Shown piece after piece: positions 25,589-34,571 of a stretch of 64,000 bases of DNA. The position numbers were made by a program, and so were the translations under genes. The notes beneath the pieces were generated by a model. The model had not been told where the DNA came from. It was given only the letters and a program-made list of their open reading frames with translations, and did not search any database. Every line of letters begins with the position of its first letter. Within the stretch, counting starts at the first letter, position 1. The DNA comes from Amycolatopsis sp. A133 (GTDB lineage Bacteria; Actinomycetota; Actinomycetes; Mycobacteriales; Pseudonocardiaceae), in NCBI RefSeq assembly GCF_031082405.1, contig NZ_JAVHJU010000001.1, positions 62,001 through 126,000 on the forward strand. Reading direction: 5' to 3'.

Positions 25589-25787
25589 TCAGTCCCGGTA
25601 GTGCGCGGCGCCCACCATCTCGCCGTCCAGCCAGGCGGCGATCCCGCGGATGCGGTCGTCGTCGAGCAGGCGGCGCCAGGTTCGCTCGTAGGCGTCGTCG
25701 CTGCGTTCGACCTCGAAGTACGTGTCCTTGCCGCGGGCCAGGACTTCCCAGCGGGCGCGGTCGGACTCGGTGAGGAAACCGATGTCC
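25589..25787 (-). pseudogene. GNAT acetyltransferase remnant
   Basis: The frame encodes about 66 residues (IGFLTESDRARWEVLARG, then YERTWRRLL, then GIAAWLDGEMVGAAHY) that match the N-terminal third of GNAT acetyltransferases. It stops right after the first core strand; the acetyl-CoA-binding motif is missing. No ATG, GTG or TTG begins the frame near the tatB stop, so translation could only read from within tatB. It therefore looks like a broken gene. Repeat copy A lies 31 bp beyond its end, which may mark the deletion point. Confidence 0.6.
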
Positions 25788-25788
25788 G

Positions 25789-26202
25789 TTATGTCGCGTC
25801 CGGGTCGATCGGCGGGCGCTCGCCCGGCTTGAGCGGCTCGGGCGCCGACTGGGTCTGGCCGGCCAGGTAGCCGTTGCTCCCGTTCGCCGGCGTGCTGCTG
25901 CCGTTCGTGATGCCCTTCAAGCCCAGCGGATCCGCGTCGCCGTCGAAGAGGTGCTGCGTCACGACCCGTTTCGGGTCGAAGTTGCGCAGTCCGCGAAGGT
26001 CTTCCAGCGGCTTGCGCAGCTGGTCGAACTCCGGGCCCATCTCCTCGCGCAGCTGCTCCTTCGCGCCGGTCGCGAAGTCGCGGACCTTGCGCACGCTCTT
26101 CGCGAGCCAGGACGCCGCCTCCGGCAGCCGTTCCGGGCCGAGGATGAAGAGACCGGCGATGATGAGGACGAGGATTTCCCCCCATCCGACACTGTCGAAC
26201 AC
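25789..26202 (-). CDS. tatB: Sec-independent translocase subunit TatB
   Basis: The product (137 residues) starts with a TatB-type membrane hairpin, [27 protein letters not shown], cut here as [14 protein letters not shown] then GPERLP. An amphipathic helix ([18 protein letters not shown]) and an acidic/disordered tail follow. It works with TatA and TatC in export of folded proteins; tatA and tatC are elsewhere. It is the last gene of the sigE-rseA-htrA-tatB block, as in M. tuberculosis. Confidence 0.9.
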   Translation of the reverse strand: MFDSVGWGEILVLIIAGLFILGPERLPEAASWLAKSVRKVRDFATGAKEQLREEMGPEFDQLRKPLEDLRGLRNFDPKRVVTQHLFDGDADPLGLKGITNGSSTPANGSNGYLAGQTQSAPEPLKPGERPPIDPDAT

Positions 26203-26279
26203 CCGTCTACCTCCGCTCGGAACCTACCCGCCCAGGGTACCCGCAGCCCGCCGCGCTCCGGCAGGCCGAACACGGGAAC

Positions 26280-27797
26280 TCAGTCGGAAGCCAGGGTTAC
26301 GTCGACGACGAAGCTGGCGCCGTCGCGGGCCAGCGACACCGGGACCACTTCGCCGACGTCGTGCGCACGGACCGCGACCGTCAGTTCCGAGGAGTCGCGG
26401 ACGAGCCGGTTGCCGATCTTCGTGATCACGTCGCCCTCCTTGATGCCGGCGTTCGCGGCCGGGCCACCGGGCGCGACGTTCTTCACCTGGGCGCCCATCG
26501 TGGACGAGCCCGCGACCGTCGACGACGCGTTGATGCCGATGTCGGCGTGCTTCACCTTGCCGTCCTTGATCAGCGCCTTCGCGATCTTGATCGCGTAGTC
26601 GCTCGGGATGGCGAAGCCGATGCCGATGCTGCCGCCGTCCGCGCCGGCGGAGCGGATCGAGGAGTTGATCCCGACCAGCGCGCCGGTGGAGTCGACGAGC
26701 GCGCCGCCCGAGTTGCCGTGGTTGATCGCGGCGTCGGTCTGGATGGCCTCGTAGGTGACCGGCGGGGCGCCGTTGTCACCGCCCGCGGTGATCGGCCGGT
26801 TCAGCGCGCTGACGATGCCGGCGGTCACCGAGTTCTGCAGCGCCAGCGGCGAGCCGATCGCCATCACGGTGTCGCCGACCTGCAGGTCGGCGGACTTGCC
26901 GACCTGCAGCACGGTCGGGTTGGTGACGTTGACCTTCACGACGGCGAGGTCGGTCTTCTGGTCGGCGCCGACGAGCTTGGCTTCGGTGCGGGTGCCGTCG
27001 ATGAAGACGGCCGTGACCTTGACACCGGGGTCCGCGGCGGCGGAGGCGATGACGTGTTCGTTGGTGAGGATGTAGCCCTGGGGGTCGATCATGACGCCGG
27101 AGCCCTGCTCACCGGATTCGGCGCCGGGCTTGAAGACCTCGAGCGAGACGACGGCGGGCGCGACGCGCTTGGCGATTTCGGCGACGGAACCGGCCGGGCG
27201 TTCCTTGCCGGCCTCGGCTTCGGAGATGGTGGCGGAGCCGGTGAGCTCGGTGCCGGTGTCGCCGACCCACCAGCCGACGAAGCCGCCGACGGCGCCGACG
27301 AGCAGCGCGACGACGCCGAGCAGGACGAGCGCCTTCGGCTGCACGCGCCGTCCGAAAAGCACTTCGGGCAGGCTGAGCAGGGCGCCGGGTGGCCGGTTGG
27401 CCGGTTTTTCCTCGTCTTCGGCGGGCATGGCGGGCCCGGCGAGCACCGCGGCGGCCCCGGGATCGCGCCACGGATCACGGGTGCCGGCCCACAGGGGCGG
27501 TTCGGGTTCCCGCGGGTCACCGGTGGCTTCGCGCGGCCGTTCGAGCAGCACACCTTCGGCCCCGGGCGGCCGCCGGAAGGCCTCGGCGAGCGACTCGGGA
27601 GCGGGCGGGGCGAGGTTGACGCCGTTGGTCTTTTGCGGGGTGTAGAGCTTGTCGAACGCACCATCAACGCCCTGCGGCCTGCCGAAGACGGCGGCCTGCG
27701 CCGGATCGACGGCCGGCCGCGCGAGCGGCCGCGGGCCCAGCCGGTCGGCTTCACGCGCGCCGGGCTGCTCGGGATTCACGTTCGGCTCGGTCATCAT
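26280..27797 (-). CDS. htrA: HtrA/DegP-type membrane serine protease
   Basis: This 505-residue protein has a 165-residue disordered Pro-rich cytoplasmic region, one transmembrane segment (ALVLLGVVALLVGAVGGFV) and an extracytoplasmic trypsin-like domain. The triad is His in TNEHVIA, Asp in KTDLAVV and Ser in HGNSGGAL, followed by a PDZ domain (VAPGGPAANAGIKEGDVITKI). In M. tuberculosis the orthologue lies in the SigE envelope-stress locus. ATG at 27797 and 27794 are both possible. Confidence 0.9.
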   Translation of the reverse strand: MMTEPNVNPEQPGAREADRLGPRPLARPAVDPAQAAVFGRPQGVDGAFDKLYTPQKTNGVNLAPPAPESLAEAFRRPPGAEGVLLERPREATGDPREPEPPLWAGTRDPWRDPGAAAVLAGPAMPAEDEEKPANRPPGALLSLPEVLFGRRVQPKALVLLGVVALLVGAVGGFVGWWVGDTGTELTGSATISEAEAGKERPAGSVAEIAKRVAPAVVSLEVFKPGAESGEQGSGVMIDPQGYILTNEHVIASAAADPGVKVTAVFIDGTRTEAKLVGADQKTDLAVVKVNVTNPTVLQVGKSADLQVGDTVMAIGSPLALQNSVTAGIVSALNRPITAGGDNGAPPVTYEAIQTDAAINHGNSGGALVDSTGALVGINSSIRSAGADGGSIGIGFAIPSDYAIKIAKALIKDGKVKHADIGINASSTVAGSSTMGAQVKNVAPGGPAANAGIKEGDVITKIGNRLVRDSSELTVAVRAHDVGEVVPVSLARDGASFVVDVTLASD

Positions 27798-27896
27798 TCC
27801 CCGGTGCAGAAGATCAGGTGGCTGGGCGTGACGATACCCAAGCCCGGTGCTCCGAGTCTGCCGGTCCGAGGGTGAAGTGGCTGTTTCTTGGGCGGG

Positions 27897-28015
27897 TTGT
27901 CCACAGGGCCGGCGTGATGTGGACAAAACGGCTCGACGGGGCCTTGAACGGGGGTTTCCGTCGGAGGGCGGCGATAGGCTGGACATGGGCACGCCCCCCT
28001 AGGGAGGGCGGGGGC
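27897..28015 (+). repeat. DnaA-box intergenic element, copy B
   Basis: TTGTCCACA (27897-27905) and its complement TGTGGACAA (27918-27926) form an inverted pair. TAGGCTGGACATGGGC (27975) and a hairpin ACGCCCCCCT/AGGGAGGGCG follow. It lies in the promoter-side space of htrA and continues into the 15-bp minisatellite. Confidence 0.65.
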
Positions 28016-28125
28016 AGCGTCGGCGGGGGCAGCGTCCGGCGAGGGCAGCGTCGGCGAGGGCAGCGTCGGCGAGGGCAGCGTCGGCGAGGGCAGCGTCGGC
28101 GAGGGCAGCGTCGGCGGGGGCAGCT
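28009..28125. repeat. 15-bp minisatellite, about 8 copies
   Basis: The unit GGCAGCGTCGGCGAG is repeated with single-base changes, with one 1-bp irregularity in the second unit (CGTCCGGC). It lies between htrA and rseA. The frames through it are pentapeptide runs without any start or context, so it is treated as noncoding. Confidence 0.85.
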
Positions 28126-28226
28126 CCCAGCCCAAGCCGCTTCAGACGAAGAGCCGCTCCCGACGAAGACCGGACACACCGAAGGCCGCCGCGAAGGAAT
28201 GCCTCGCAGCGGCCTTCAAAGTCTGC

Positions 28227-28877
28227 TCAGCGGATGCCGGCCGGTACCGCCACCGGAGTCGTGCTCGCCGGGGTCGAAACCGGAGCCGGCTGCTGGGGCA
28301 CCGCCATCTGGGCCGGCAGCAGGCCCGCCTGCTGGGGCGCTCCGCCGCCCGTCTCGGGGGCTCCGTCACCGTCCGCCGACGTCCCCACCAGGGCCAGCGC
28401 GCTCAGCACCAGGCCCGATACCACCACGCCCGCCCCCTGTGCGGCGCGGCGCTTGAAACGGCCGCCGCCGAGGACGTTCGGGGACTGGCCCAGCGGGGCG
28501 GATGATCCCAACGGCGCCACTCCGCCCAGCACGCCCGCGTCGCGCAGGCCCGCGACCCGGTCCGGGCGCTGGACCGCGACCAGCTGGCCGTCCGCCGTGA
28601 TCGCCAGGTTGTCCGGGGCGCTCGGCAGCTCCGTGTGCTGCGGGATCGACTGGAGGCTCGCGAGGAACCCGGCCGACATCGACGGGGCTCCCGCGCCGCG
28701 GATGGCGTCGACCGCCTGGCGCTGGGCGCGCACCTCCGCTGCGCACGCCGCGCAGCGGGTGATGTGCGACGCCGCTCGGTCGCGGGCGCCGTGGGTCAGC
28801 TCGCCGTCGACGAACGCCACCACGACGTCCGGCAGCAGGTGCGACTCGGGGAGTGCCCAGCCTCGCGGTGCGGTCAT
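28227..28877 (-). CDS. rseA: Zinc-type anti-sigma factor RseA
   Basis: The encoded 216-residue protein has an N-terminal ZAS domain with the HxxxCxxC motif HITRCAAC near 38-45, then a linker. One transmembrane-like segment ([21 protein letters not shown], residues about 148-168) and a Pro/Ala-rich tail come next. It should bind and hold SigE until stress. Its ATG overlaps the sigE stop by 4 bp. Confidence 0.85.
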   Translation of the reverse strand: MTAPRGWALPESHLLPDVVVAFVDGELTHGARDRAASHITRCAACAAEVRAQRQAVDAIRGAGAPSMSAGFLASLQSIPQHTELPSAPDNLAITADGQLVAVQRPDRVAGLRDAGVLGGVAPLGSSAPLGQSPNVLGGGRFKRRAAQGAGVVVSGLVLSALALVGTSADGDGAPETGGGAPQQAGLLPAQMAVPQQPAPVSTPASTTPVAVPAGIR

Positions 28878-29485
28878 ACCGTCACCTTCGCAGACTGCGG
28901 TGCGTAAGTGCGGCGACGCTCGAGCGAAGCGCGCAGCGCCTGACGCCCACGGTGGATGCGGCTGCGGACGGTGCCCAGCTTGACACCGAGCGTCGCGCCG
29001 ATCTCTTCGTACGAGAGCCCTTCGACGTCACACAGCACCACGGCGGCGCGGAACTCCGGGGGCAGCTCGTCGAGCGCCGCCTGCAGGTCCGGGTCCAGGT
29101 GGGTGTCCGAGTAGACCTGCTCGGGGCTCGGGTCGTCGCCCACGATGCGGTCGGTGTCGTCGGGCAGGCCTTCCATCCGCACGCGCGAGCGGCGGCGGGC
29201 CATGTCCAGGAACAGGTTGGTGGTGATCCGGTGCAGCCAGCCCTCGAATGTGCCGGGCTTGTAGGACGCGAGCGAGCGGAAGACCCGGATGAAAGTCTCC
29301 TGCGTCAGGTCCTCGGCGTCGTGGGTGTTGCCGGTCAGGCGGTAGGCGAGGCGGTAGACCCGGTCGCCGTGTTCGCGCACGACCTCGTCCCAGGACGGCG
29401 GCGTCCAGGCCGCTTCGTCCAGGGTCACCGGCTCGGCCCCGGTGTCGGCAACGGCGTTCTGCATCGCGGGAGCAGGCACCTCCAT
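28874..29485 (-). CDS. sigE: ECF sigma factor SigE
   Basis: This 203-residue ECF sigma factor has region 2 ([20 protein letters not shown], then [18 protein letters not shown]) and region 4 ([20 protein letters not shown], then [12 protein letters not shown]). The ATG at 29485 is preferred because AGGAG lies 8 nt upstream; an ATG at 29509 lacks one. With rseA, htrA and tatB it forms the envelope-stress module known from mycobacteria. Confidence 0.9.
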   Translation of the reverse strand: MEVPAPAMQNAVADTGAEPVTLDEAAWTPPSWDEVVREHGDRVYRLAYRLTGNTHDAEDLTQETFIRVFRSLASYKPGTFEGWLHRITTNLFLDMARRRSRVRMEGLPDDTDRIVGDDPSPEQVYSDTHLDPDLQAALDELPPEFRAAVVLCDVEGLSYEEIGATLGVKLGTVRSRIHRGRQALRASLERRRTYAPQSAKVTV

Positions 29486-29663
29486 CTGTGTTTCTCCTGT
29501 CTGCTCCACCCAACGCGGGCCCTTGGCACGGTGTTCCCGTGTGTTCGGATTTCAGTCTCTCCGGGTTCCTTATGGTTCTAGTGAGACTGGACTGAGAGCA
29601 GGCTGAGAAGTTCTTCCCGGGTGCTTACCAGGGAGCCTGCGCGGATTTATCGACAACCAACGC

Positions 29664-29669
29664 TAACCT
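29664..29669 (+). promoter_or_regulatory. -10 hexamer for leaderless O-methyltransferase
   Basis: TAACCT ends 6 nt before the GTG at 29676, with no Shine-Dalgarno sequence. Confidence 0.45.
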
Positions 29670-29675
29670 CCGTGC

Positions 29676-30320
29676 GTGAACACGCCCACCCCTGCGGCCG
29701 CACCGGCCGATTCCGGGTTCGTCGACGGGTACCTGCCCGACGACGAGGTGCTGTCTTCGGCCCGGGCGCGGGCCGAGGACCTGGGCTGCACCCCGCTCAG
29801 CGCGGGTGCGGGCGCGACGCTGCGTTTCCTGGCAGCGACGCTGTGTGCCAAAGCTGTCGTCGAGGTCGGCACCGGCGCGGGGGTCAGCGGGCTGAGCCTG
29901 CTGCGCGGGATGGCGCCCGACGGGGTGCTGACGTCGATCGACGTGGAGCCGGAGTACCAGCGGGCCGCGCGCGCGACGTTCCGCGAGGCCGGCTTCGCGC
30001 CGGGCCGCACGCGGCTGATCATCGGCCGGGCGCTCGACGTGCTGCAGCGGCTCACGCCGGGCGGGTACGACCTGGTGTTCGTCGATTCGGCGCACATCGA
30101 GTACCCGGGCTGCTACGAGCTGGGCGTGTCGCTGCTGCGCCGGGGCGGGATCATCGCGTTCCACAACGTGCTGGCCGGCGGCCGGGTGATCGACCCGGCC
30201 CACCGCGACCCGGAGACCTTGGCCCTGCGCGAGGTGGCCCGCGCGTTCCGGGAGGACGAACGCCTGGTCCCGGCGCTGCTCCCGGTGGGCGGCGGGTTGC
30301 TCGTGGGCGCCGCTACCTGA
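29676..30320 (+). CDS. Class I O-methyltransferase (Rv1220c-like)
   Basis: The product is a 214-residue SAM-dependent methyltransferase of the catechol-OMT-like family with motif I VVEVGTGAGVSGLSLL near 58-73. SIDVEPEYQRAAR and the metal/substrate region DLVFVDSAHIEYP follow. The substrate is not evident. It is divergent from sigE exactly as Rv1220c is from Rv1221 in M. tuberculosis, so a stress-linked role is possible. Confidence 0.85.
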   Translation: MNTPTPAAAPADSGFVDGYLPDDEVLSSARARAEDLGCTPLSAGAGATLRFLAATLCAKAVVEVGTGAGVSGLSLLRGMAPDGVLTSIDVEPEYQRAARATFREAGFAPGRTRLIIGRALDVLQRLTPGGYDLVFVDSAHIEYPGCYELGVSLLRRGGIIAFHNVLAGGRVIDPAHRDPETLALREVARAFREDERLVPALLPVGGGLLVGAAT

Positions 30321-30430
30321 GTTGTCCACAGGGTTGCGGGGCTGTGGACAACTAGGTGTTCTCGGGCGGGTTGGCCGGGGGTCGCCGGTAGACTGGGCTT
30401 GGGGACGCCCCCCGGGAAGGGCGGGGGTGT
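30321..30430 (+). repeat. DnaA-box intergenic element, copy C
   Basis: GTTGTCCACAG and CTGTGGACAAC (30321-30331 and 30342-30352) form a perfect 11-bp inverted pair. TAGACTGGGCTTGGGG (30389) and a CGCCC/GGGCG hairpin ending in GGGGG follow, with TTTTT just beyond. It starts at the base after the O-methyltransferase stop codon, so its 3' part may serve as that gene's terminator. Confidence 0.7.
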
Positions 30431-30489
30431 TTTTCCTGGCGGGCGGCCCGGCAAGGGCCCAGCACGCAGCCCGTACCGCTCTGGCGAAG

Positions 30490-31449
30490 TCAGCCTTGAC
30501 CTGCAAGAACGAGCTTGCCCGGATCCCTACCCGCGGCCTCCAGGACGTGCTCCCGAAACCCCGCCACAGCCGGAGTCATCGGCTCCTCGGCCCGCCAAAC
30601 CAGCCCGATCGTCCGGTACGGCCGCGGGGCCAACGGCACCTCCGCCACCCCCGCCGGTGTCCCCGGCCCGAACCGCGGCAGCAACGCCACCCCCAGCCCC
30701 GCCGCCACCAACCCGCGCACCGTGTCCGACTCCTGGCCCTCGAACGCGATCCGCGGGGCGAAGCCCGCCGCCGCGCAGAGCTTGTCCGTCAGCGTTCTCA
30801 CCCCGTACCCCTGCTCCAGTAGCACGAACTCCTCGTCCGCCAGCTCCGCCACCCGCACCGATCGCCGGCCCGCCAAGCGGTGGCCCGAGGGGACCGACAG
30901 CAGGATCTCTTCGTCCACCAAGCCCGCGCACGCCAACGACGGCACCTCGGGCAGCGGCGCGACCAACGCCAGGTCCAGCTCGCCGCCCGCCAGCCGGTCG
31001 ACCATTTCCTGGCGCGAGCCCTGGACCAGCGTGAACCGGACCCCCGGGTAGCTCGCCCGGTACCCGCGCAGCAGCGAGGGCACCAACGACCGCCCGAGCA
31101 GGTGCAGGAACCCCAGCACGACGTGCCCCGACTCCGGGGACACCTCCTCGCGCGCCAGCCGGACGCCCGTGTCGAGCGCCGCCAAACCTCGCTCGGCCGC
31201 CTCGGCCAGGAGCTCGGCCGCGCGCGTCAAGCGGATGCCGCGGCCGTCCGGGATCGTCAACGGGGCTCCCAGTGCCTCCGCCAGTGCCGCGAGGCGGCGG
31301 CTCACCGTCGGCTGCGGCACGCCCAGCAGTTCGGCCGCGCGTGTGATGTTCCTCGTCTCCCTCAGCGCGGCGAGCAGAGGCAAGTGCGGTGCGACCTGCG
31401 CGGACAGCGAATCATACGTCACCGCATTGATCATGCCAGGTAAGTGCAT
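30490..31449 (-). CDS. LysR-type transcriptional regulator
   Basis: This 319-residue regulator has an N-terminal winged helix (ALRETRNITRAAELLGVPQPT, then VSRRLAALAEALG) and a periplasmic-binding-like effector domain (GHVVLGFLHLLGRSLVP, then GELDLALVAPLPE). It is divergent from the MFS exporter gene with a 35-bp space, so it probably regulates that gene. An internal ATG at 31434 is an alternative start. Confidence 0.9.
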   Translation of the reverse strand: MHLPGMINAVTYDSLSAQVAPHLPLLAALRETRNITRAAELLGVPQPTVSRRLAALAEALGAPLTIPDGRGIRLTRAAELLAEAAERGLAALDTGVRLAREEVSPESGHVVLGFLHLLGRSLVPSLLRGYRASYPGVRFTLVQGSRQEMVDRLAGGELDLALVAPLPEVPSLACAGLVDEEILLSVPSGHRLAGRRSVRVAELADEEFVLLEQGYGVRTLTDKLCAAAGFAPRIAFEGQESDTVRGLVAAGLGVALLPRFGPGTPAGVAEVPLAPRPYRTIGLVWRAEEPMTPAVAGFREHVLEAAGRDPGKLVLAGQG

Positions 31450-31472
31450 TAGACGTATTGGTTAGCGCTGCT

Positions 31473-31478
31473 TACGTT
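31473..31478 (+). promoter_or_regulatory. -10 hexamer for leaderless MFS gene
   Basis: TACGTT ends 6 nt before the GTG at 31485; TTAGAC lies 18 bp upstream as a possible -35. Confidence 0.4.
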
Positions 31479-31484
31479 CAGGAC

Positions 31485-32738
31485 GTGACTTCCACCCGCC
31501 GAGTCAAGACCGCCGTTGCCGCGGCGGGGATCTCCTCCTTCGCCCTGCTCTACGCGCCGCAGCCGGTGCTGCCGCAGCTGGCCGCCCAATTCCACCTCGA
31601 CCCCGGTGGTGCGGCCCTCGCCGTCAGCGTCGCCACCGGCGCGCTCGCCGTGGCGGTCCTGCCCATTGCGGCGCTGTCCGAGGTGGTGGGGCGGCGGCCG
31701 GTGATCCTGACGTCCGTCGTCGCGTCGGTCGTTTTCGGGCTGCTGTTGCCGCTGATGCCGACCTACCCGGCGCTGCTCGTCCTGCGCGCGCTGCAGGGCG
31801 TCGCGATCGCCGGGTTCCCCGGGGTCGCGGCCGCCTACCTGGCCGAACGGCTGGGCCGCGCGGGCGTCGCCGCGGCCGTCGCCGCGGCCGTCGGCGCGAT
31901 GATCGCGGGCAACACCGTCGGCGGCATGCTCGGCCGGCTGGCCAGCGGGTTCACCGCCGGTCCGCTCGGCTGGCGGGGTGCGCTGTTCGTCGTCGCGGGC
32001 GTGGGAGCGGTGTGCTCGGCCGTCACCGTCGTGGCGCTGCCGCCGGGCACGCGGCCCCGCGGTGACGCCCAGCTGCGCAGCGTCGCCCGCGGGCTGGTGA
32101 CGGCGCTGAGCAAGCCGGTGCTGCTGGCCCAGTACGCCGTCGCGCTGCTGGCGATGGGCTCGTTCGTCGCGCTCTACAACGCCGCCGGCTTCCGGCTGAC
32201 CGGCGATCCGCTGCACCTGTCGCCGGCGATCGCGTCGCTGGTTTTCCTCGCCTACGCGACGGGCTCGGTCTCCTCGGCCGCGGCCGGACGGCTGGTGGCG
32301 CGGGTGGGCCGCCGCCGGGCGCTGGTCGGCGCGCTGCTGCTGACGGCGCTGGGCGCGGCGCTGACGCTGCCGGACTCGCTGCCCGTGGTCATCGCCGGGT
32401 TCTTGGTGCTGACGTGCGCGTTCTTCGCGGCGCACGCGGTCGCGAACGGCTGGGCGGCCGCGGACGCGCCGGAAACCGCCCGCGGTCAGGTGGGCGGGAT
32501 GTACACGGCGACGTACTACCTGGGCAGCAGCGTGGGCGGCGCCGCGGGAGCGTGGGTGTACGGGCACGCGGGCTGGGGGTGGCTGATCGCGGTGGTGGCG
32601 GTGTGGCTGCTGCTCGCCGTGGCCGCGGTCGGCGCCGGAACGCGGCTCCGGCCCGGGCGGTCTCAGCCCAGCGAAGCCGCCAGCTCCACCAAGGTCCGCG
32701 CGGCGAACCCCGTCGCGCCCGGCACCACCTCGTCGTAG
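31485..32738 (+). CDS. MFS transporter
   Basis: This 417-residue major facilitator has about 12 transmembrane segments, the loop 2-3 motif SEVVGRRPVILTS and the A-rich middle loop. It resembles the YnfM-type exporters of LysR/MFS pairs. The last 25 codons run antisense into the end of pepA, and the final residues (SQPSEAASSTKVRAAN) look unlike a transporter tail, so a recent loss of the original stop is possible. Confidence 0.85.
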   Translation: MTSTRRVKTAVAAAGISSFALLYAPQPVLPQLAAQFHLDPGGAALAVSVATGALAVAVLPIAALSEVVGRRPVILTSVVASVVFGLLLPLMPTYPALLVLRALQGVAIAGFPGVAAAYLAERLGRAGVAAAVAAAVGAMIAGNTVGGMLGRLASGFTAGPLGWRGALFVVAGVGAVCSAVTVVALPPGTRPRGDAQLRSVARGLVTALSKPVLLAQYAVALLAMGSFVALYNAAGFRLTGDPLHLSPAIASLVFLAYATGSVSSAAAGRLVARVGRRRALVGALLLTALGAALTLPDSLPVVIAGFLVLTCAFFAAHAVANGWAAADAPETARGQVGGMYTATYYLGSSVGGAAGAWVYGHAGWGWLIAVVAVWLLLAVAAVGAGTRLRPGRSQPSEAASSTKVRAANPVAPGTTSS

Positions 32739-34114
32739 TTCTTCTCCGACCGCGCCGGGCCCGCGATGTCCAGGTGCGCCCACGGCAGGCCCGCCGTGAA
32801 CTCCCGCAGGAACAGCGCCGCCGTGATGCCGCCCGGCCCGCCCGGTGTCTGGCGCACGTCGCCGAACTCGCCGCGGACGTTCTCCGCGTAGTCCTCCACC
32901 AGCGGCATGCGCCACCACGCCTCGCCGACCCGCGAGCCCGCTTCGGACACCAGCGCCGCCAGCGAGTCGTCGGAGGCGAACAGGCCACCCGTGCGCAGGC
33001 CCAGCGAGACCTTCATCGCGCCCGTCAGCGTGGCCGCGTCGACGACGTAGTCCGGCGAGAACCGGCGGATGCCGTACACCAGCGCGTCGGCCAGGACCAT
33101 CCGGCCCTCCGCGTCCGTGTTCCCCACTTCGGTCGTCTTGCCGCCGTAGTGGCGGACGATGTCGCCCGGCCGGTACGACGATCCGGAGACGTGGTTTTCC
33201 GCGCACGGGACCAGCGCCGTCACCCGGACCGGCAGGCCCAGGGCCGCGATGCCGCGGACCGCCGCGATCACCGCCGCGCCGCCCGCCATGTCCGTGCGCA
33301 TCAGGTGCATCCCGTCGGCCGGCTTGATCGACAGGCCGCCGGTGTCGAACGTGATGCCCTTGCCGACCAGGAGCAGGTGCGGGGAAGCGCCCGACGGCTT
33401 GTACGCCATCTCGATCAGCCGCGGCGGCCGCGCGGAACCGCCGCCGACGGCCAGGACGCCGCCGAAGCCCTCCGCCGCGAGCCACTTCTCGTCCCGCACC
33501 GTCACCTCGACGCGCGGACCGGCCACGCGAGCGGCCGTGTCGGCCAGCCAGGCCGGGGTCTTCACGTTGGACGGCGTGTTCGCCAGATCACGCGTCAACG
33601 CCGTCGCCGCGGCCAGCACCGAAGCGCGGGCGACCAGCTCGGGCAACGCGGGGTCCGCACCCACGAGCCGCACCGTCCGCACCGACGGCTTCGGGTCCGC
33701 TCCGGACACCTTGTACCGGTAGCCGCCGAGCAGCAGCCCCAGCGCGAGCTCCGTGACGTGCTCGCCGGAAGCCTCTTCGGGCAGCGCCAGCTGCACCGCG
33801 CGGAACGCCTTGCCGCCGTTTTCGACGTCCTCGGCCAGCGTCGCGTTCACCGCGCGGACCAGCGCCGCACCGGTCTTGCGGTACTCCTTCGGCTCCCCGC
33901 CGCCGAGTCCCGCGATCCAGCGGGGCCCGCCACCGGGGACCGTTTGCACATCGCCCGCCTTGCCCGTGATCCGGACGCCCTCGATTTCCAAGGGCTCGAC
34001 GTCATCGTTGTCGGGCGCGGCCACCAGCCGGGCCGCCGGGACGCCGCGGCGGAGCTCCGCCGTGACCTCGATGTCGAGCAGGGTAGCCGGAACGGGCGGT
34101 AGCGGATTACGCAC
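32663..34114 (-). CDS. pepA: Leucyl aminopeptidase (M17)
   Basis: This 483-residue cytosolic aminopeptidase has the M17 signature NTDAEGRMVLADAL and metal ligands in GKGITFDTGGLSIK and MRTDMAGGAA. It hydrolyses N-terminal residues from peptides. The GTG at 34114 has GAAGG 10 nt upstream; a TTG at 34123 is possible. Its 3' end overlaps the convergent MFS gene by 76 bp. Confidence 0.92.
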   Translation of the reverse strand: MRNPLPPVPATLLDIEVTAELRRGVPAARLVAAPDNDDVEPLEIEGVRITGKAGDVQTVPGGGPRWIAGLGGGEPKEYRKTGAALVRAVNATLAEDVENGGKAFRAVQLALPEEASGEHVTELALGLLLGGYRYKVSGADPKPSVRTVRLVGADPALPELVARASVLAAATALTRDLANTPSNVKTPAWLADTAARVAGPRVEVTVRDEKWLAAEGFGGVLAVGGGSARPPRLIEMAYKPSGASPHLLLVGKGITFDTGGLSIKPADGMHLMRTDMAGGAAVIAAVRGIAALGLPVRVTALVPCAENHVSGSSYRPGDIVRHYGGKTTEVGNTDAEGRMVLADALVYGIRRFSPDYVVDAATLTGAMKVSLGLRTGGLFASDDSLAALVSEAGSRVGEAWWRMPLVEDYAENVRGEFGDVRQTPGGPGGITAALFLREFTAGLPWAHLDIAGPARSEKNYDEVVPGATGFAARTLVELAASLG

Positions 34115-34204
34115 AGTGAGCAACCTTCGGGCGCAGAGGAACCGCGACCCCGGCCTCCGAAGGGAGACCGGGGTGCGACGGAAGGACGGATCGGGGGAGC
34201 CGGG

Positions 34205-34372
34205 TCAGCCGGTGACCTCCGCCAGTGCGGCGCCGAGGTCCTTCGCTTCTTCCGCGGAGAGTTCGACGACGAGTCGCCCACCACCCTCGAGTGGTACGCG
34301 CATCACGAGGCCCCGCCCCTCCTTAGTCACTTCGAGGGGACCATCTCCGGTCCGGGGCTTCATGGCCGCCAT
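34205..34372 (-). CDS. DUF3117 small protein
   Basis: This 55-residue protein beginning MAAMKPRTGDGPLEVTKEG is very like the conserved actinobacterial DUF3117 family, including VMRVPLEGGGRLVVEL. GGGAG lies 8 nt before the ATG. The function is unknown; its strong conservation points to a core role. Confidence 0.92.
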   Translation of the reverse strand: MAAMKPRTGDGPLEVTKEGRGLVMRVPLEGGGRLVVELSAEEAKDLGAALAEVTG

Positions 34373-34571
34373 AGCGTGCTCCCTCCGTCTCAACCGGCGC
34401 GCCCGGGTCGCGCTCGCGTGAAAGCCAGCCGGGTCTGGTGTCCATTGTCCCTCATCAGCGGCCGGGCGCATCAGCGGAGGGGATCTTTTGCCGCCGTATC
34501 GGTGCTGGTATGCGGCCCGCGCGAGGTGAAAGACTCTCGGCCGACCGAAGTTTTCCGCGCAAGGAGAAGAC

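Noticed and set aside
28009..28125. Pentapeptide-repeat protein encoded by the minisatellite
   Set aside because: A 15-bp period keeps any frame open, but there is no start with a ribosome site and no flanking domain on either strand.
25528..30351. Replication origin from the cluster of DnaA-box-like sites
   Set aside because: Only about five boxes occur over 5 kb in three separate repeat copies, with no AT-rich unwinding region and no dnaA, dnaN or gyrase genes.
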